A stretch of DNA of 33,572 bases from Maribacter sp. (GTDB lineage Bacteria; Bacteroidota; Bacteroidia; Flavobacteriales; Flavobacteriaceae): contig NZ_JADGES010000031.1 of assembly GCF_016744255.1 (NCBI RefSeq), positions 1 to 33,572 on the forward strand, given 5' to 3'. Every line of letters begins with the position of its first letter. The stretch's first letter is position 1. Of the stretch, positions 7,047 to 15,236 are shown piece by piece. The notes under the pieces are model-generated. The model did no database searches, was not told where the DNA came from, and was given only the letters and a program-made list of their open reading frames with translations. Position numbers and translations under genes: made by a program.

Positions 7047-9062
7047 TTATTGAAACCAAGTCCAAGTAGTTATATCTAATGCCGTCGCATTAAATACATC
7101 ATCAGTTGCAGTAGTAAGGGCAGTTCCATCCACAATTACGTTAGCTACAGGGCCATTATCTTTCATGTCTACATTAGTTGCATAGCCCGATAAATGAATA
7201 TTGGTAAGTGTGCTTCCAGATGTAGCTTTGAACTGTAAAGCCGTACCTCCTACAGTTGATACTGCGGTAAAGTTTATCAATTTAGGATTGTTGTTCACTT
7301 TGTCTCCTTCAACAGCAGTTGAGAATGCTGCTAGAGTGTGTGAAACATAAGTATTAGTAACTGTACCATTCCAACCTTCAGTCCAATCGACAGCATCATC
7401 TTGGTTGTTTTCAAGATAAAGGTTAGAAGCAGAAACCGTTCCACCAAAAAATTCAACTCCATCATCTTTACCATCTATCATTGCAACATAATCTATTGTA
7501 GTTGCAGATCCTACAGCATAAAGCGTAAGACCATTGTATTGAGATTCAGTATTTATCTGAGCACCGGCATATTTAATTACTAAATATTTGATTGAACCAG
7601 AATCATCCGTATCAACAGTACCACCGTACAATATATCACCTACTTCAGCAGTAGCATCAACACCTTTAGTAGTTGTTGCGTTACCAGCAATTACTAAGCC
7701 GCCCCAGTCACCTGCAGTTTCCCCAGTAGAAGTCATAATAACTGGGTTAGCAGAAGTACCTTGTATATCTATTTTTGCACCTTTTTGGATAACTATATAC
7801 GTTTCTGTTTCATCTCCAGATTCAACATCAGCAACAATAGTAGTACCTGCTGGGATAGTTAATTTTGCTCCAGATTCTACGCTTAAAGTTTTACTTAAAA
7901 AATACTTAATATCTGCATCTAAAGTTAAATTGCTAGTTATGGATCCAGAAATTACGCTAGTAGTTACTTCTGTACTAGAATTAACCCAAGCAAAAGAGGC
8001 TATATCAACAGAAGGAGTTGCTATGTATAGATTCGATGGATCTGCATCAGCGCCATCAATTTGAACATTAACCAAAGGGCCATTATCTTTCATGTCTACA
8101 GTAGTATCAAAACCAGCTAAAGAAAGACCAGTAATTGTAGCTCCAGAAGTAGCTTTAAATTGTAAAGCAGTTCCGCCAATTTCAGAAATTGCCGTAAAGT
8201 TAATAAGCTTAGGGTTGTTATTTGCCTTGTCACCTTCTACAGCAGTAGAGAAACCTTTAGTGTTTAGTACATAAGTGTTCGTAATAGTACCATTCCAACC
8301 TTCTGTCCAATCGACAGCATCATCTTGGTTGTTTTCAAGGTAAATGTTAGAAGCAGAAACGGTTCCGCCAAAAAACTCAACCCCATCGTCTTTACCATCT
8401 AACATAGCAACATTATCAATAGTAGTAGCAGATCCTACGGCATAAAGTGTAAGACCATTATACTGAGATTCAGTATTTATCTGAGCACCAGCATATTTAA
8501 TTACTAAATATTTGATTGAACCAGAATCATCCGTATCAACAGTACCACCGTACAATATGTTACCTACTTCAGCAGTTGCATCAACACCTTTAGTGGTTGT
8601 TGCGTTACCAGCAATTACTAATCCACCCCAGTCACCAGCTTTTGAATTTGCGGATTCCATAATAACAGGATTAGTTGAGGTTCCTTGTATATCTATTTTT
8701 GCGCCTTTTTGGATAACTATATACGTTTCTGTTTCATCTCCAGATTCAACGTCTGCAATAATTTTAGTTCCAGCAGGTATAGTTAAAGTTGCCCCAGGTT
8801 CTACACTAAAAGTTTTTGTAAGAGTGTATGCTATAGAAGCATTAAGAGTACGATCTTCAGAAATTGAACCCGTTAAAGTGGTCTCTTCACAAGGAGTACA
8901 AGAACCGCCACAATCTATACCAGTTTCATCACCGTTTTTTATTTTATCCGTACATGTTGCTGTTACTGGATCAGGATCATTGTCATCGCTGCCACAGCTA
9001 GTTAAAAGCATGGTAAACGTAACAACGATAAGCATCGAAATGTTTAAAAGATTCTTTTTCAT
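7047..9062 (-). CDS. Two-repeat beta-helix-like surface lipoprotein, partner of the TonB-dependent receptor
   Basis: A 671-residue lipoprotein with signal MKKNLLNISMLIVVTFTMLLTSC (lipobox Cys23), followed by a Ser-Asp-Asp-rich stretch of the kind that promotes surface export of Bacteroidetes lipoproteins. Residues 37-58 form a Cys cluster (CTDKIKNGDETGIDCGG, then CTPC), a motif recurrent in Bacteroidetes lipoproteins. The rest is two copies of a ~300-residue unit (about 63-363 and 371-671, in register at +308 residues), each with LTIPAGT, GDWGGLVIAG, DGVEFFGGTV and NNQDDAVDWTEGWNG, a pattern suggesting a parallel beta-helix or solenoid. It starts 46 bp after the receptor's stop and ends in a strong terminator, so the two form an operon. 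It occupies the place SusD has in Sus systems but has no SusD features. A surface ligand-binding role is inferred. Confidence 0.8.
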   Translation of the reverse strand: MKKNLLNISMLIVVTFTMLLTSCGSDDNDPDPVTATCTDKIKNGDETGIDCGGSCTPCEETTLTGSISEDRTLNASIAYTLTKTFSVEPGATLTIPAGTKIIADVESGDETETYIVIQKGAKIDIQGTSTNPVIMESANSKAGDWGGLVIAGNATTTKGVDATAEVGNILYGGTVDTDDSGSIKYLVIKYAGAQINTESQYNGLTLYAVGSATTIDNVAMLDGKDDGVEFFGGTVSASNIYLENNQDDAVDWTEGWNGTITNTYVLNTKGFSTAVEGDKANNNPKLINFTAISEIGGTALQFKATSGATITGLSLAGFDTTVDMKDNGPLVNVQIDGADADPSNLYIATPSVDIASFAWVNSSTEVTTSVISGSITSNLTLDADIKYFLSKTLSVESGAKLTIPAGTTIVADVESGDETETYIVIQKGAKIDIQGTSANPVIMTSTGETAGDWGGLVIAGNATTTKGVDATAEVGDILYGGTVDTDDSGSIKYLVIKYAGAQINTESQYNGLTLYAVGSATTIDYVAMIDGKDDGVEFFGGTVSASNLYLENNQDDAVDWTEGWNGTVTNTYVSHTLAAFSTAVEGDKVNNNPKLINFTAVSTVGGTALQFKATSGSTLTNIHLSGYATNVDMKDNGPVANVIVDGTALTTATDDVFNATALDITTWTWFQ
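7050..7952 (-). repeat. Internal repeat copy B of the beta-helix lipoprotein
   Basis: Encodes residues about 371-671. It aligns with copy A (7974-8876) at an offset of 924 bp. Stretches such as 7541-7660 and 8465-8584 differ at only a few bases, far less than expected for an old duplication. Confidence 0.85.
7974..8876 (-). repeat. Internal repeat copy A of the beta-helix lipoprotein
   Basis: Encodes residues about 63-363, the membrane-proximal copy. Divergence from copy B is concentrated at the unit edges (for example VIMESANSKAGDWGG against VIMTSTGETAGDWGG), while the centre is almost identical at DNA level. Confidence 0.85.
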
Positions 9063-9108
9063 AATGTAATGTTTAAAAATGGTTTTAGTATTTATGTTAA
9101 TGATTAAT

Positions 9109-11934
9109 TTAAAAACTATAATTTAGACTTAGGCTAATTCTCGCTCCAGAAGTATAAGAAAGGACAGTTCTGTTTTTCTCAACTTTAGTGTTAATATCTT
9201 TTACTTTTTGTTCTTGAGTTATTTCTGGATTTAATAGATTTTTACCAACAAGACGAGTGCTCCAATGTTTGTTAATTTTCTTGCTAATAACAGCATCTAA
9301 AACAACAAATCCTTTTTCAATAATAGCATCATCATAGAATTGATCCGCTGGTTGGTCGTTTAAAACGCCTAAAGAATATATTTTATCAGAAGCATAGTTG
9401 GCCGTTAATGAAGCAGAAAAAGGATTTTCACTAGCTGTGGTAAAGTTTAGACTGGAATTAAATATCCAATCAGAAGCCCCCTGAAGCCCTATCTCATCAT
9501 TATTGTTATATCTAAAACTATTAACTAAAATTCCATCGGCATTGAAAACTTCTTTTAGATCTTGCTTATGCCACATACGAGTTGCATTAAAAACTAGATT
9601 TAATTCATATCCAGATTTAGTTCCATCTTCATTGTTTTCACTCGGACTAATTAAATTTATTTTAGTTTCAGATTCTAATCCGTAAATATTAGCCTCTTCA
9701 CCAGAATTAAAATATGAGAATACACCAGATGCACTTCTTTTTCTTACTCTGTTAATTGGGTCAGAAATACTTTTGTGAAATGCTGATAAAGAAATTAATT
9801 GACCATTAGAAGGAAAGCACTCCCATTTTAAGTCATAATTTAAATTATAAGAAGCTTCCAAATTGGGGTTGCCAGTAGATAATTGACCTGTTGGAGAAAT
9901 GTATTCGAAAGGAGCAATTTCTTTAAATTCTGGCAATGTAATTGTTCGGCTTACAGCTAAACGAAGTGCATTTTTATCGTTAAGCGAATACTTTACATTA
10001 AGGCTAGGATATACGTTGTTGTAATCTTTGTTGGTGTTTCCTGTTCTGGGGTTTCTATTTCCGATATCATAATTAACTTTTATTTCATCTTTTTGATAGC
10101 GAAGACCTACATTGAAATTCCATTTATTAATACCAATATTAAAATCGGTAAAGGCTGCGGAAGAATTTAAATCTCCGGTGTATATGTCTTTGTTTTCTCC
10201 ATTTCTATTGGTGCCAAGCAAATTGATTTCTAGAAGGCCGGCATCAAAAGCCCCTTGTTGAATTACCGCGCCAATGTTGTCTATTGATGTTGGGTTTACC
10301 GCGTTTAGTGAAGTTTCTTCTGCACCTACAAATTCGGAGCTAAAATCCCTTGTTTTATTTCTATAAAAAAGGCCCAACTCTATTTTAAAAGATTTGTTTT
10401 CTTTATTTATTAAATGTGTAAGATTTTTTATGTATCCATTATATTCTAAATCTTCAATTTTTTGATTCGATTTTCTTTGTTGAAATCCACCGACTCTTCC
10501 AAATTGAACAAATGACCCATCAGGACTAATATTTAATTCGTTTCTTATTCTATTAGGTTCATCAGCGTTTAATAGGTTGTAGCTACCTGCCCACTCTAAT
10601 TTGTTTTTATCAGACAAATGATGTGTACCTATTAATTGCGTTGTAAGTAAACGTGTTTGTTTCGTGTTTTGATCTCGGATGAATTGAGATAAACCATCAG
10701 CTATACTTGTTTCATCATTTCGTAATGTTTTGCCATCTCGACCACCTTCAAATACTTCTTCTTTTAATTTATTAACAAAGAAAGTACTAGATTTCAATTT
10801 ATGTTTATCATTTATTCTATAAACAATATCAAGTAAACCAGTATTTAATATAGTTTTTTCAAAAATGGTTGCGTCTAAAATGGAATCTTTTATAGAATTG
10901 TCGCCAAATTGTTTGAATACGCCTTGTTGATATCCATAAGATTCTGAATGAGAAGCGGTAATAAATGTAGAAATCTTTTCTTTAAATTTTTTACCTGCAG
11001 TTAATGAGAAAGAATGATTTAAAGGAGCATTCTGTTTTTTAGTATTCCACCCTTGTTTAGTAATTAATTGTTGTGTACTAAAATTTTGAGAATAGAAACC
11101 AAAACTTGTATTTTTTGAGTTGGGAGAAACTTTAAAGTTGTCCCACACACCATTTTTTGTAACATTTGTATTTACTCCTCCAGATACTCCGATAGCAAGT
11201 TCCTCGGAACCTCTTAATTCTCTGGATGTAATGTTAATTGTTCCTGATGATTGATCAGCAGACGATTTAGAAGAATAAGTTTTACTTACACTTACATTTT
11301 GAATTAATCTAGTAGGGAAAAGTCCTAAGTCAATATTCTTTTTTTCCACATCATCGGATGGTATCGGAAGGTTATTTAATGTAGTAGATAGGTAACGGTC
11401 ACCTAGTCCTCTCACAAAAATATCTCCAGAACCTTTACTGCTCGAAACACCCGATATTTTAGTGGTTGCAGTAGCTACGTCAGAAACGCCTATTTTAGCA
11501 AGTTCTTGGGCGCCAATACTTTCTTTAATTTCTATTGCTTTCTTCTGGTCTAATAATAAAGCAGCTTCCGAATCTTTTCTTGCTGAAGTCATTACTATAA
11601 CTTCATCTAGGGAAACTCCTTGAGAAGCACTCATAGATACATTAATAGTACTTACTTTGCCACTTTCAACATTAATATTAGGAACTTCTATAGTCTCATA
11701 TCCTAAATAACTATAGAGAACAGTGTAAGTTCCTGGTTCTAGATTAGCTATTTCGTATAAACCATCAAAATCAGAAGTAGCACCCTTGGTAGTACCTTTA
11801 ATTAAAACATTAGCAAAAGGTAGCGGTTCGTTGTTTACCTCTTTGTCTGTTAAAGTACCTACAATACTTCCTGTTTCTTGTGCTTGTATTAGCGCTGCGC
11901 TACATACGAAAAAGCACGTTAAAAATTTTCTCAT
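9109..11934 (-). CDS. TonB-dependent outer-membrane receptor (non-SusC type)
   Basis: A 941-residue outer-membrane transporter. Signal peptide MRKFLTCFFVCSAALIQAQ; a carboxypeptidase-regulatory-like domain at about residues 22-106 (GSIVGTLTDKEVNNEPLPFANVLIKGT ... DGLYEIANLEPGTYTV); a plug domain at about 130-235 with ISGVSSSKGSGDIFVRGLGDRYLSTTLNNLPIP and SGTINITSREL; then a beta-barrel ending in ISLSLNYSF, with the terminal Phe typical of outer-membrane barrels. Unlike SusC it is not followed by SusD; its partner is the two-repeat lipoprotein 46 bp downstream. The gene is divergent from a PhoB/PhoR-like system with PHO-box-like repeats between them, so phosphate-limited control and uptake of a phosphorylated or otherwise nutritionally linked ligand is a reasonable inference. 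The substrate is not shown by the sequence. Confidence 0.92.
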   Translation of the reverse strand: MRKFLTCFFVCSAALIQAQETGSIVGTLTDKEVNNEPLPFANVLIKGTTKGATSDFDGLYEIANLEPGTYTVLYSYLGYETIEVPNINVESGKVSTINVSMSASQGVSLDEVIVMTSARKDSEAALLLDQKKAIEIKESIGAQELAKIGVSDVATATTKISGVSSSKGSGDIFVRGLGDRYLSTTLNNLPIPSDDVEKKNIDLGLFPTRLIQNVSVSKTYSSKSSADQSSGTINITSRELRGSEELAIGVSGGVNTNVTKNGVWDNFKVSPNSKNTSFGFYSQNFSTQQLITKQGWNTKKQNAPLNHSFSLTAGKKFKEKISTFITASHSESYGYQQGVFKQFGDNSIKDSILDATIFEKTILNTGLLDIVYRINDKHKLKSSTFFVNKLKEEVFEGGRDGKTLRNDETSIADGLSQFIRDQNTKQTRLLTTQLIGTHHLSDKNKLEWAGSYNLLNADEPNRIRNELNISPDGSFVQFGRVGGFQQRKSNQKIEDLEYNGYIKNLTHLINKENKSFKIELGLFYRNKTRDFSSEFVGAEETSLNAVNPTSIDNIGAVIQQGAFDAGLLEINLLGTNRNGENKDIYTGDLNSSAAFTDFNIGINKWNFNVGLRYQKDEIKVNYDIGNRNPRTGNTNKDYNNVYPSLNVKYSLNDKNALRLAVSRTITLPEFKEIAPFEYISPTGQLSTGNPNLEASYNLNYDLKWECFPSNGQLISLSAFHKSISDPINRVRKRSASGVFSYFNSGEEANIYGLESETKINLISPSENNEDGTKSGYELNLVFNATRMWHKQDLKEVFNADGILVNSFRYNNNDEIGLQGASDWIFNSSLNFTTASENPFSASLTANYASDKIYSLGVLNDQPADQFYDDAIIEKGFVVLDAVISKKINKHWSTRLVGKNLLNPEITQEQKVKDINTKVEKNRTVLSYTSGARISLSLNYSF

Positions 11935-12024
11935 TAAAATATATAATTTGTTCTATTATGGCGCAAAGAAAGCTTGGAGGTGTAAAAGTGGAGTTACCCC
12001 CACGTTAAAGATTTATTGTTTTAG

Positions 12025-12046
12025 TGTTACTTTATTGTTACTATAT
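12025..12046 (+). promoter_or_regulatory. PHO-box-like tandem 11-bp direct repeat
   Basis: TGTTACTTTAT (12025-12035) and TGTTACTATAT (12036-12046) are head-to-tail with 10 of 11 bases identical. This is the layout of OmpR/PhoB-family sites: two 11-bp half-sites, a 7-bp conserved part plus an A/T tail (E. coli half-site CTGTCATAAAT). A further in-register GTTA lies at 12004, exactly 22 bp before the first GTTA, and a second GTTA pair lies at 12056 and 12066. The site lies between the divergent receptor gene and the PhoB-like gene. Confidence 0.6.
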
Positions 12047-12065
12047 TAAATCAATGTTAAGCGGC

Positions 12066-12096
12066 GTTAGGCGTAATAGTATTATCTTTACTTTTG
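12066..12096 (+). promoter_or_regulatory. Promoter of the PhoB/PhoR-like genes
   Basis: A perfect -7 element TACTTTTG lies at 12089-12096. The -33 position (12066-12069, 19 bp up) reads GTTA instead of TTTG and belongs to a GTTA pair spaced 10 bp (12056, 12066). A weak -33 overlapped by activator half-sites fits autoactivation. Transcription would start near 12102, before the ATG at 12121. Confidence 0.6.
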
Positions 12097-12120
12097 GCGG
12101 ATAACCTAATAGAAAACCAA

Positions 12121-12807
12121 ATGAAAAAGAAAGACATTAAGATTCTCTTAGTAGATGACGAGCCAGATATTTTGGAAATTGTTAGCTACAATTTATCCAC
12201 AGAAGGGTACCAAGTTTTTACAGCTAAGAATGGGGTAGAAGCGGTTACAATGGCTAAAAAAAAGACACCTCATTTAATTATATTAGATGTTATGATGCCC
12301 GAAATGGATGGTATTGAGGCTTGTGAAATAATTAGAGGAACCTCTGGATTAGAGAATACAATTATTACTTTTTTAACAGCAAGAGGCGAAGATTACTCCC
12401 AAGTAGCAGGTTTTGATGCTGGAGCAGATGATTATATTACAAAGCCTATAAAGCCAAAAGTATTAGTAAGCAAAGTAAAAGCATTATTGAGAAGGCTAAA
12501 AGAAGATAATGAAGCTTCGGAAGATATTGTACAGGTTGGGAATATTATTATTAATAGAGAAGAGTACAAGATTATTAATGATGGAAAAGAAATAATTCTT
12601 CCAAGAAAAGAATTCGAATTATTAGCATTATTAACATCTAAACCAAATAAGGTTTTTAAAAGAGAAGTTATTTTAGATAAAGTCTGGGGTAATGAGGTTG
12701 TTGTTGGTGGGCGTACTATAGATGTACATATTCGTAAATTAAGAGAGAAAATTGGAGAGGATCATTTTAAAACCGTAAAGGGAGTAGGGTATAAGTTCGT
12801 ATTGTAA
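12121..12807 (+). CDS. OmpR/PhoB-family response regulator
   Basis: A 228-residue two-component transcription factor. Receiver domain residues 5-122 with acidic pocket Asp12/Asp13, phosphoacceptor Asp56 (LIILDVMMPEMDG), Thr86 (FLTARGE) and Lys108 (YITKPIKP). The C-terminal winged-helix domain, about 130-228, contains LPRKEFELLALL, VWGNEVVVGGRTIDVHIRKLREKIG and the terminal KTVKGVGYKFVL. An upstream in-frame TTG at 12094 lies inside the -7 promoter element, so the ATG at 12121 is the start. Its stop overlaps the ATG of the kinase by one base (TAATG). PhoB is the most likely identity given subfamily look and the PHO-box-like repeats in front, but other OmpR-family roles cannot be excluded. Confidence 0.93.
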   Translation: MKKKDIKILLVDDEPDILEIVSYNLSTEGYQVFTAKNGVEAVTMAKKKTPHLIILDVMMPEMDGIEACEIIRGTSGLENTIITFLTARGEDYSQVAGFDAGADDYITKPIKPKVLVSKVKALLRRLKEDNEASEDIVQVGNIIINREEYKIINDGKEIILPRKEFELLALLTSKPNKVFKREVILDKVWGNEVVVGGRTIDVHIRKLREKIGEDHFKTVKGVGYKFVL

Positions 12808-13871
12808 TGGCCATAAAAGTAAAAAGGTCTTATAGATTTGCAGTTAGGTCATCCATGATTATTGCACTTTTTGCTGCAGTAATTTTGTATGGACTACAAT
12901 GGTATACAGAGGCAGTTAATTATAGCGTTTTAGTTTTATTTATTTTAGTTTTATTCTCTTTTTCCTTTGCTCTTTTACAAGTTAGAATAGAAAAATTTAT
13001 ATATCGAAGAATTAAAAAGATATATGATGATGTTGCTCTTCTAGAATCTTCTTCTTTGGCATCGGATCCAATTACTACAGACATGCGAACGTTAACCGCA
13101 GAAATTGAGAAATTTGCGCAGGATAAGAAGATAGAGATAGACACCTTAAAAATTAGAGAAGAATATAGAAAAGACTTTTTAGGGAATGTATCGCACGAAT
13201 TAAAAACACCATTATTTACTGTTCAAGGTTATATCTTAACATTGTTAGATGGTGCCATGGATGATCCAAAAATTAGAAAAAAATATTTGGAGAGAGCCGA
13301 AAAAGGAGTGGATCGTTTAATTTATATAGTAAAAGATTTAGATCTTATTACCAAATTAGAAGTAGGAGATTTAAATCTTGAATTAGCTAGGTTTAATGTA
13401 ATAGAGTTAATTCAAAGCGTTTTTGACCTTTTAGAAATGAAAGCAAGCAAAAAGGAAATTACACTAATGTTCGATATGGATTACCCAGAACCTATTTATG
13501 TGTTTGGAGATGAAGAAAAAATTCAGCAAGTATTAACGAACCTATTAGTAAACTCTATTAAATATGGGCATGTTAATGGTACAACAGAAGTTAGTGTAGA
13601 GAATTTAATTAAGAACAAAGTTATAGTTAGGGTAACGGATAATGGAGAAGGGGTTGCTGCTCAGAACATTCCTCGATTGTTCGAGCGTTTTTACCGAGTG
13701 GATAAAAGTGGAAGTAGAAAAGAAGGAGGTTCTGGATTAGGCCTTTCCATTGTAAAACATATTATTGAAGCGCATGGAGAAAAAATCTATATAGAAAGTG
13801 TAGAAGATTTAGGCTCAGAATTTTCGTTTACACTTGAAAAAAGCACGGAAGAAATAGATGTAAATCTATAA
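12807..13871 (+). CDS. PhoR-like sensor histidine kinase
   Basis: A 354-residue inner-membrane kinase. Two transmembrane helices lie at about residues 15-32 and 39-58, with only a few residues between them, so there is no extracytoplasmic sensor domain. A linker helix (about 65-118) leads to the HisKA domain with phospho-His130 (FLGNVSHELKTPL) and the HATPase_c domain with NLLVNSIKYG, DNGEG, FERFYRVDKSGSRKEGGSGLGLSIVK. There is no PAS or clear HAMP domain. The minimal sensor resembles PhoR-type kinases that receive the signal from a transporter complex rather than a ligand. It is translationally coupled to the upstream response regulator, its obvious partner. Confidence 0.92.
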   Translation: MAIKVKRSYRFAVRSSMIIALFAAVILYGLQWYTEAVNYSVLVLFILVLFSFSFALLQVRIEKFIYRRIKKIYDDVALLESSSLASDPITTDMRTLTAEIEKFAQDKKIEIDTLKIREEYRKDFLGNVSHELKTPLFTVQGYILTLLDGAMDDPKIRKKYLERAEKGVDRLIYIVKDLDLITKLEVGDLNLELARFNVIELIQSVFDLLEMKASKKEITLMFDMDYPEPIYVFGDEEKIQQVLTNLLVNSIKYGHVNGTTEVSVENLIKNKVIVRVTDNGEGVAAQNIPRLFERFYRVDKSGSRKEGGSGLGLSIVKHIIEAHGEKIYIESVEDLGSEFSFTLEKSTEEIDVNL

Positions 13872-13900
13872 TTGGGTAATCATTGATTTTCTTAGATTTG
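13871..13900 (+). promoter_or_regulatory. Promoter of trmB
   Basis: ATTG at 13871-13874 and TAGATTTG at 13893-13900 with an 18-bp spacer form a good Bacteroidetes -33/-7 pair. It begins at the very stop codon of the kinase gene, so trmB has its own promoter despite being close behind. Predicted transcription start is near 13906, 20 bases before the GTG at 13926. Confidence 0.65.
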
Positions 13901-13925
13901 CAGCACGCAAAAAAAAATACTTTCT

Positions 13926-14597
13926 GTGGGAAGCAAAAACAAACTCAAGAGATTTAAGGAAAACGAAACATTTTCCAACGTAATTCAACCAACTAGAGAA
14001 GAAATAGAAGAAGGCACTTTTTCTAAAAAAGGAAAATGGGCAGAACATTTTGGTAATACCAACCCAATTGTGTTAGAACTAGGTTGTGGTAAAGGAGAAT
14101 ATACGGTTGGATTAGCCCAAAGAGACAAAAGCAAAAATTATATTGGTATAGATATAAAAGGAGCTCGTTTTTGGCGCGGTGCTAAAACAGCTTTGGAAGA
14201 GGGCTTAACTAACGTAGCCTTCCTGCGAACGCAAATAGAACTGATAGATAAAATTTTTGAAGCAAATGAGGTATCCGAAATATGGATTACTTTCCCCGAT
14301 CCTCAGATAAAGTATAAGCGTACCAAACATAGAATGACTAATAAAGTTTTTCTAGAGAAATATAAGCAAATTTTAAAAATAGACGGAACGGTTAATTTAA
14401 AAACGGATTCCGAATTTATGCATGGGTATACTTTAGGCTTACTACACGGTTTAGGTTTGGAGGTTCTTTATGCCAATCACGATGTGTATAAAAATGGAGG
14501 AAGCCCAGAAGAAGTATTAAAAATACAGACTTTCTACGAAAATCAGTATCTTGAAAAAGGAAAACCAATCACTTATATTAAATTTAGAGTAGTCTAG
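13926..14597 (+). CDS. trmB: tRNA (guanine-46-N7)-methyltransferase, GTG start
   Basis: SAM-dependent methyltransferase that forms m7G46 in the variable loop of tRNAs. 223 residues, normal bacterial length. SAM-binding motif LELGCGKGEYTVGLA at about residues 48-62, YIGIDIKGARFWRGA, the family's catalytic/tRNA segment ITFPDPQIKYKRTKHRM at about 119-135, then FLEKYKQILKIDGTVNLKTDSE. The conserved flavobacterial N-terminus (GSKNKLKRFKENETF) begins right after a GTG, and no in-frame ATG is suitable, so GTG is the start. It is followed after six bases by a LysE-family gene. Confidence 0.96.
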   Translation: MGSKNKLKRFKENETFSNVIQPTREEIEEGTFSKKGKWAEHFGNTNPIVLELGCGKGEYTVGLAQRDKSKNYIGIDIKGARFWRGAKTALEEGLTNVAFLRTQIELIDKIFEANEVSEIWITFPDPQIKYKRTKHRMTNKVFLEKYKQILKIDGTVNLKTDSEFMHGYTLGLLHGLGLEVLYANHDVYKNGGSPEEVLKIQTFYENQYLEKGKPITYIKFRVV

Positions 14598-14603
14598 AGT
14601 TCT

Positions 14604-15233
14604 ATGGGGCATTTACTAATCCTTTTTTTTGCTACATTTTCAGCAGCTTTTATGGCAACAGTTCCGCCAGGATTACTAAATATGAATGCCGCTAAAACTA
14701 GTGTAGAAAAAGGAAAGTTAAATGGTATAATTTTTAGTTTAGGAGTTTCTACGGTAATAATGGTACAAGCATATGTGGCAGTATTAATTTCTAAGATGCT
14801 GCATAATAATCCAAATATAATCGAGATTTTATTGCAGATAGCCTTGGTAGTTTTTGCATTTTTTGCTGTGTTTTTTTTTATTGCTGCTCGTAAGAACAAA
14901 AAAAAGAAAGTTAAGGTTATTAAAGTAAGTAAAAAGAATAGTTTTTTTAAAGGCGTTTTATTAGCTGCATTAAACCTTTTAACCATTCCTTATTATAGTG
15001 GACTTAATGTAATGTGGAATGCTTCTGGTTGGATAAAATTTGAACTATGGGACATTGTTGTATTTGTTTTAGCTGCGGGCTTAGGTACATTTTCTGTACT
15101 ATATATGTATACTGTTTATTTTAATAAGTTAGAAAATAAGACCAATAAATTTTCTCAGAATTCTAATTATGTGCTAAGTGGATTAATGCTAATGTTATTT
15201 GTTATTACCATTTTTAGGTTGTTAAATAATTAG
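14604..15233 (+). CDS. LysE/RhtB-family translocator
   Basis: A 209-residue inner-membrane protein with about six transmembrane helices. The N-terminal helix carries the family signature PPGLLNMNAAKTSVEKGKLNG (about residues 21-41). A Lys-rich cytoplasmic loop (RKNKKKKVKVIKVSKK, about 95-110) divides the two halves, and the C-terminal half carries NLLTIPYYSG. LysE/RhtB proteins export amino acids or small metabolites; the substrate here is unknown and the flavobacterial group is distant from characterised exporters. It lies between trmB (6 bases) and the ATL gene (3 bases), probably in one transcript. Confidence 0.85.
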   Translation: MGHLLILFFATFSAAFMATVPPGLLNMNAAKTSVEKGKLNGIIFSLGVSTVIMVQAYVAVLISKMLHNNPNIIEILLQIALVVFAFFAVFFFIAARKNKKKKVKVIKVSKKNSFFKGVLLAALNLLTIPYYSGLNVMWNASGWIKFELWDIVVFVLAAGLGTFSVLYMYTVYFNKLENKTNKFSQNSNYVLSGLMLMLFVITIFRLLNN

Positions 15234-15236
15234 GGC

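Noticed and set aside
7588-9069. Long open frames on the plus strand opposite the beta-helix lipoprotein
   Set aside because: They mirror the internal repeats of the real minus-strand gene (two frames with nearly the same sequence), have no family resemblance and would lie antisense to an operon.
7047-11934. SusC/SusD polysaccharide-utilisation locus
   Set aside because: The lipoprotein has no SusD helices and there are no glycoside hydrolase, sulfatase or hybrid two-component genes nearby.
12094-12120. TTG start for the PhoB-like regulator
   Set aside because: The codon lies inside the -7 element TACTTTTG, and the conserved receiver domain begins right after the ATG at 12121.
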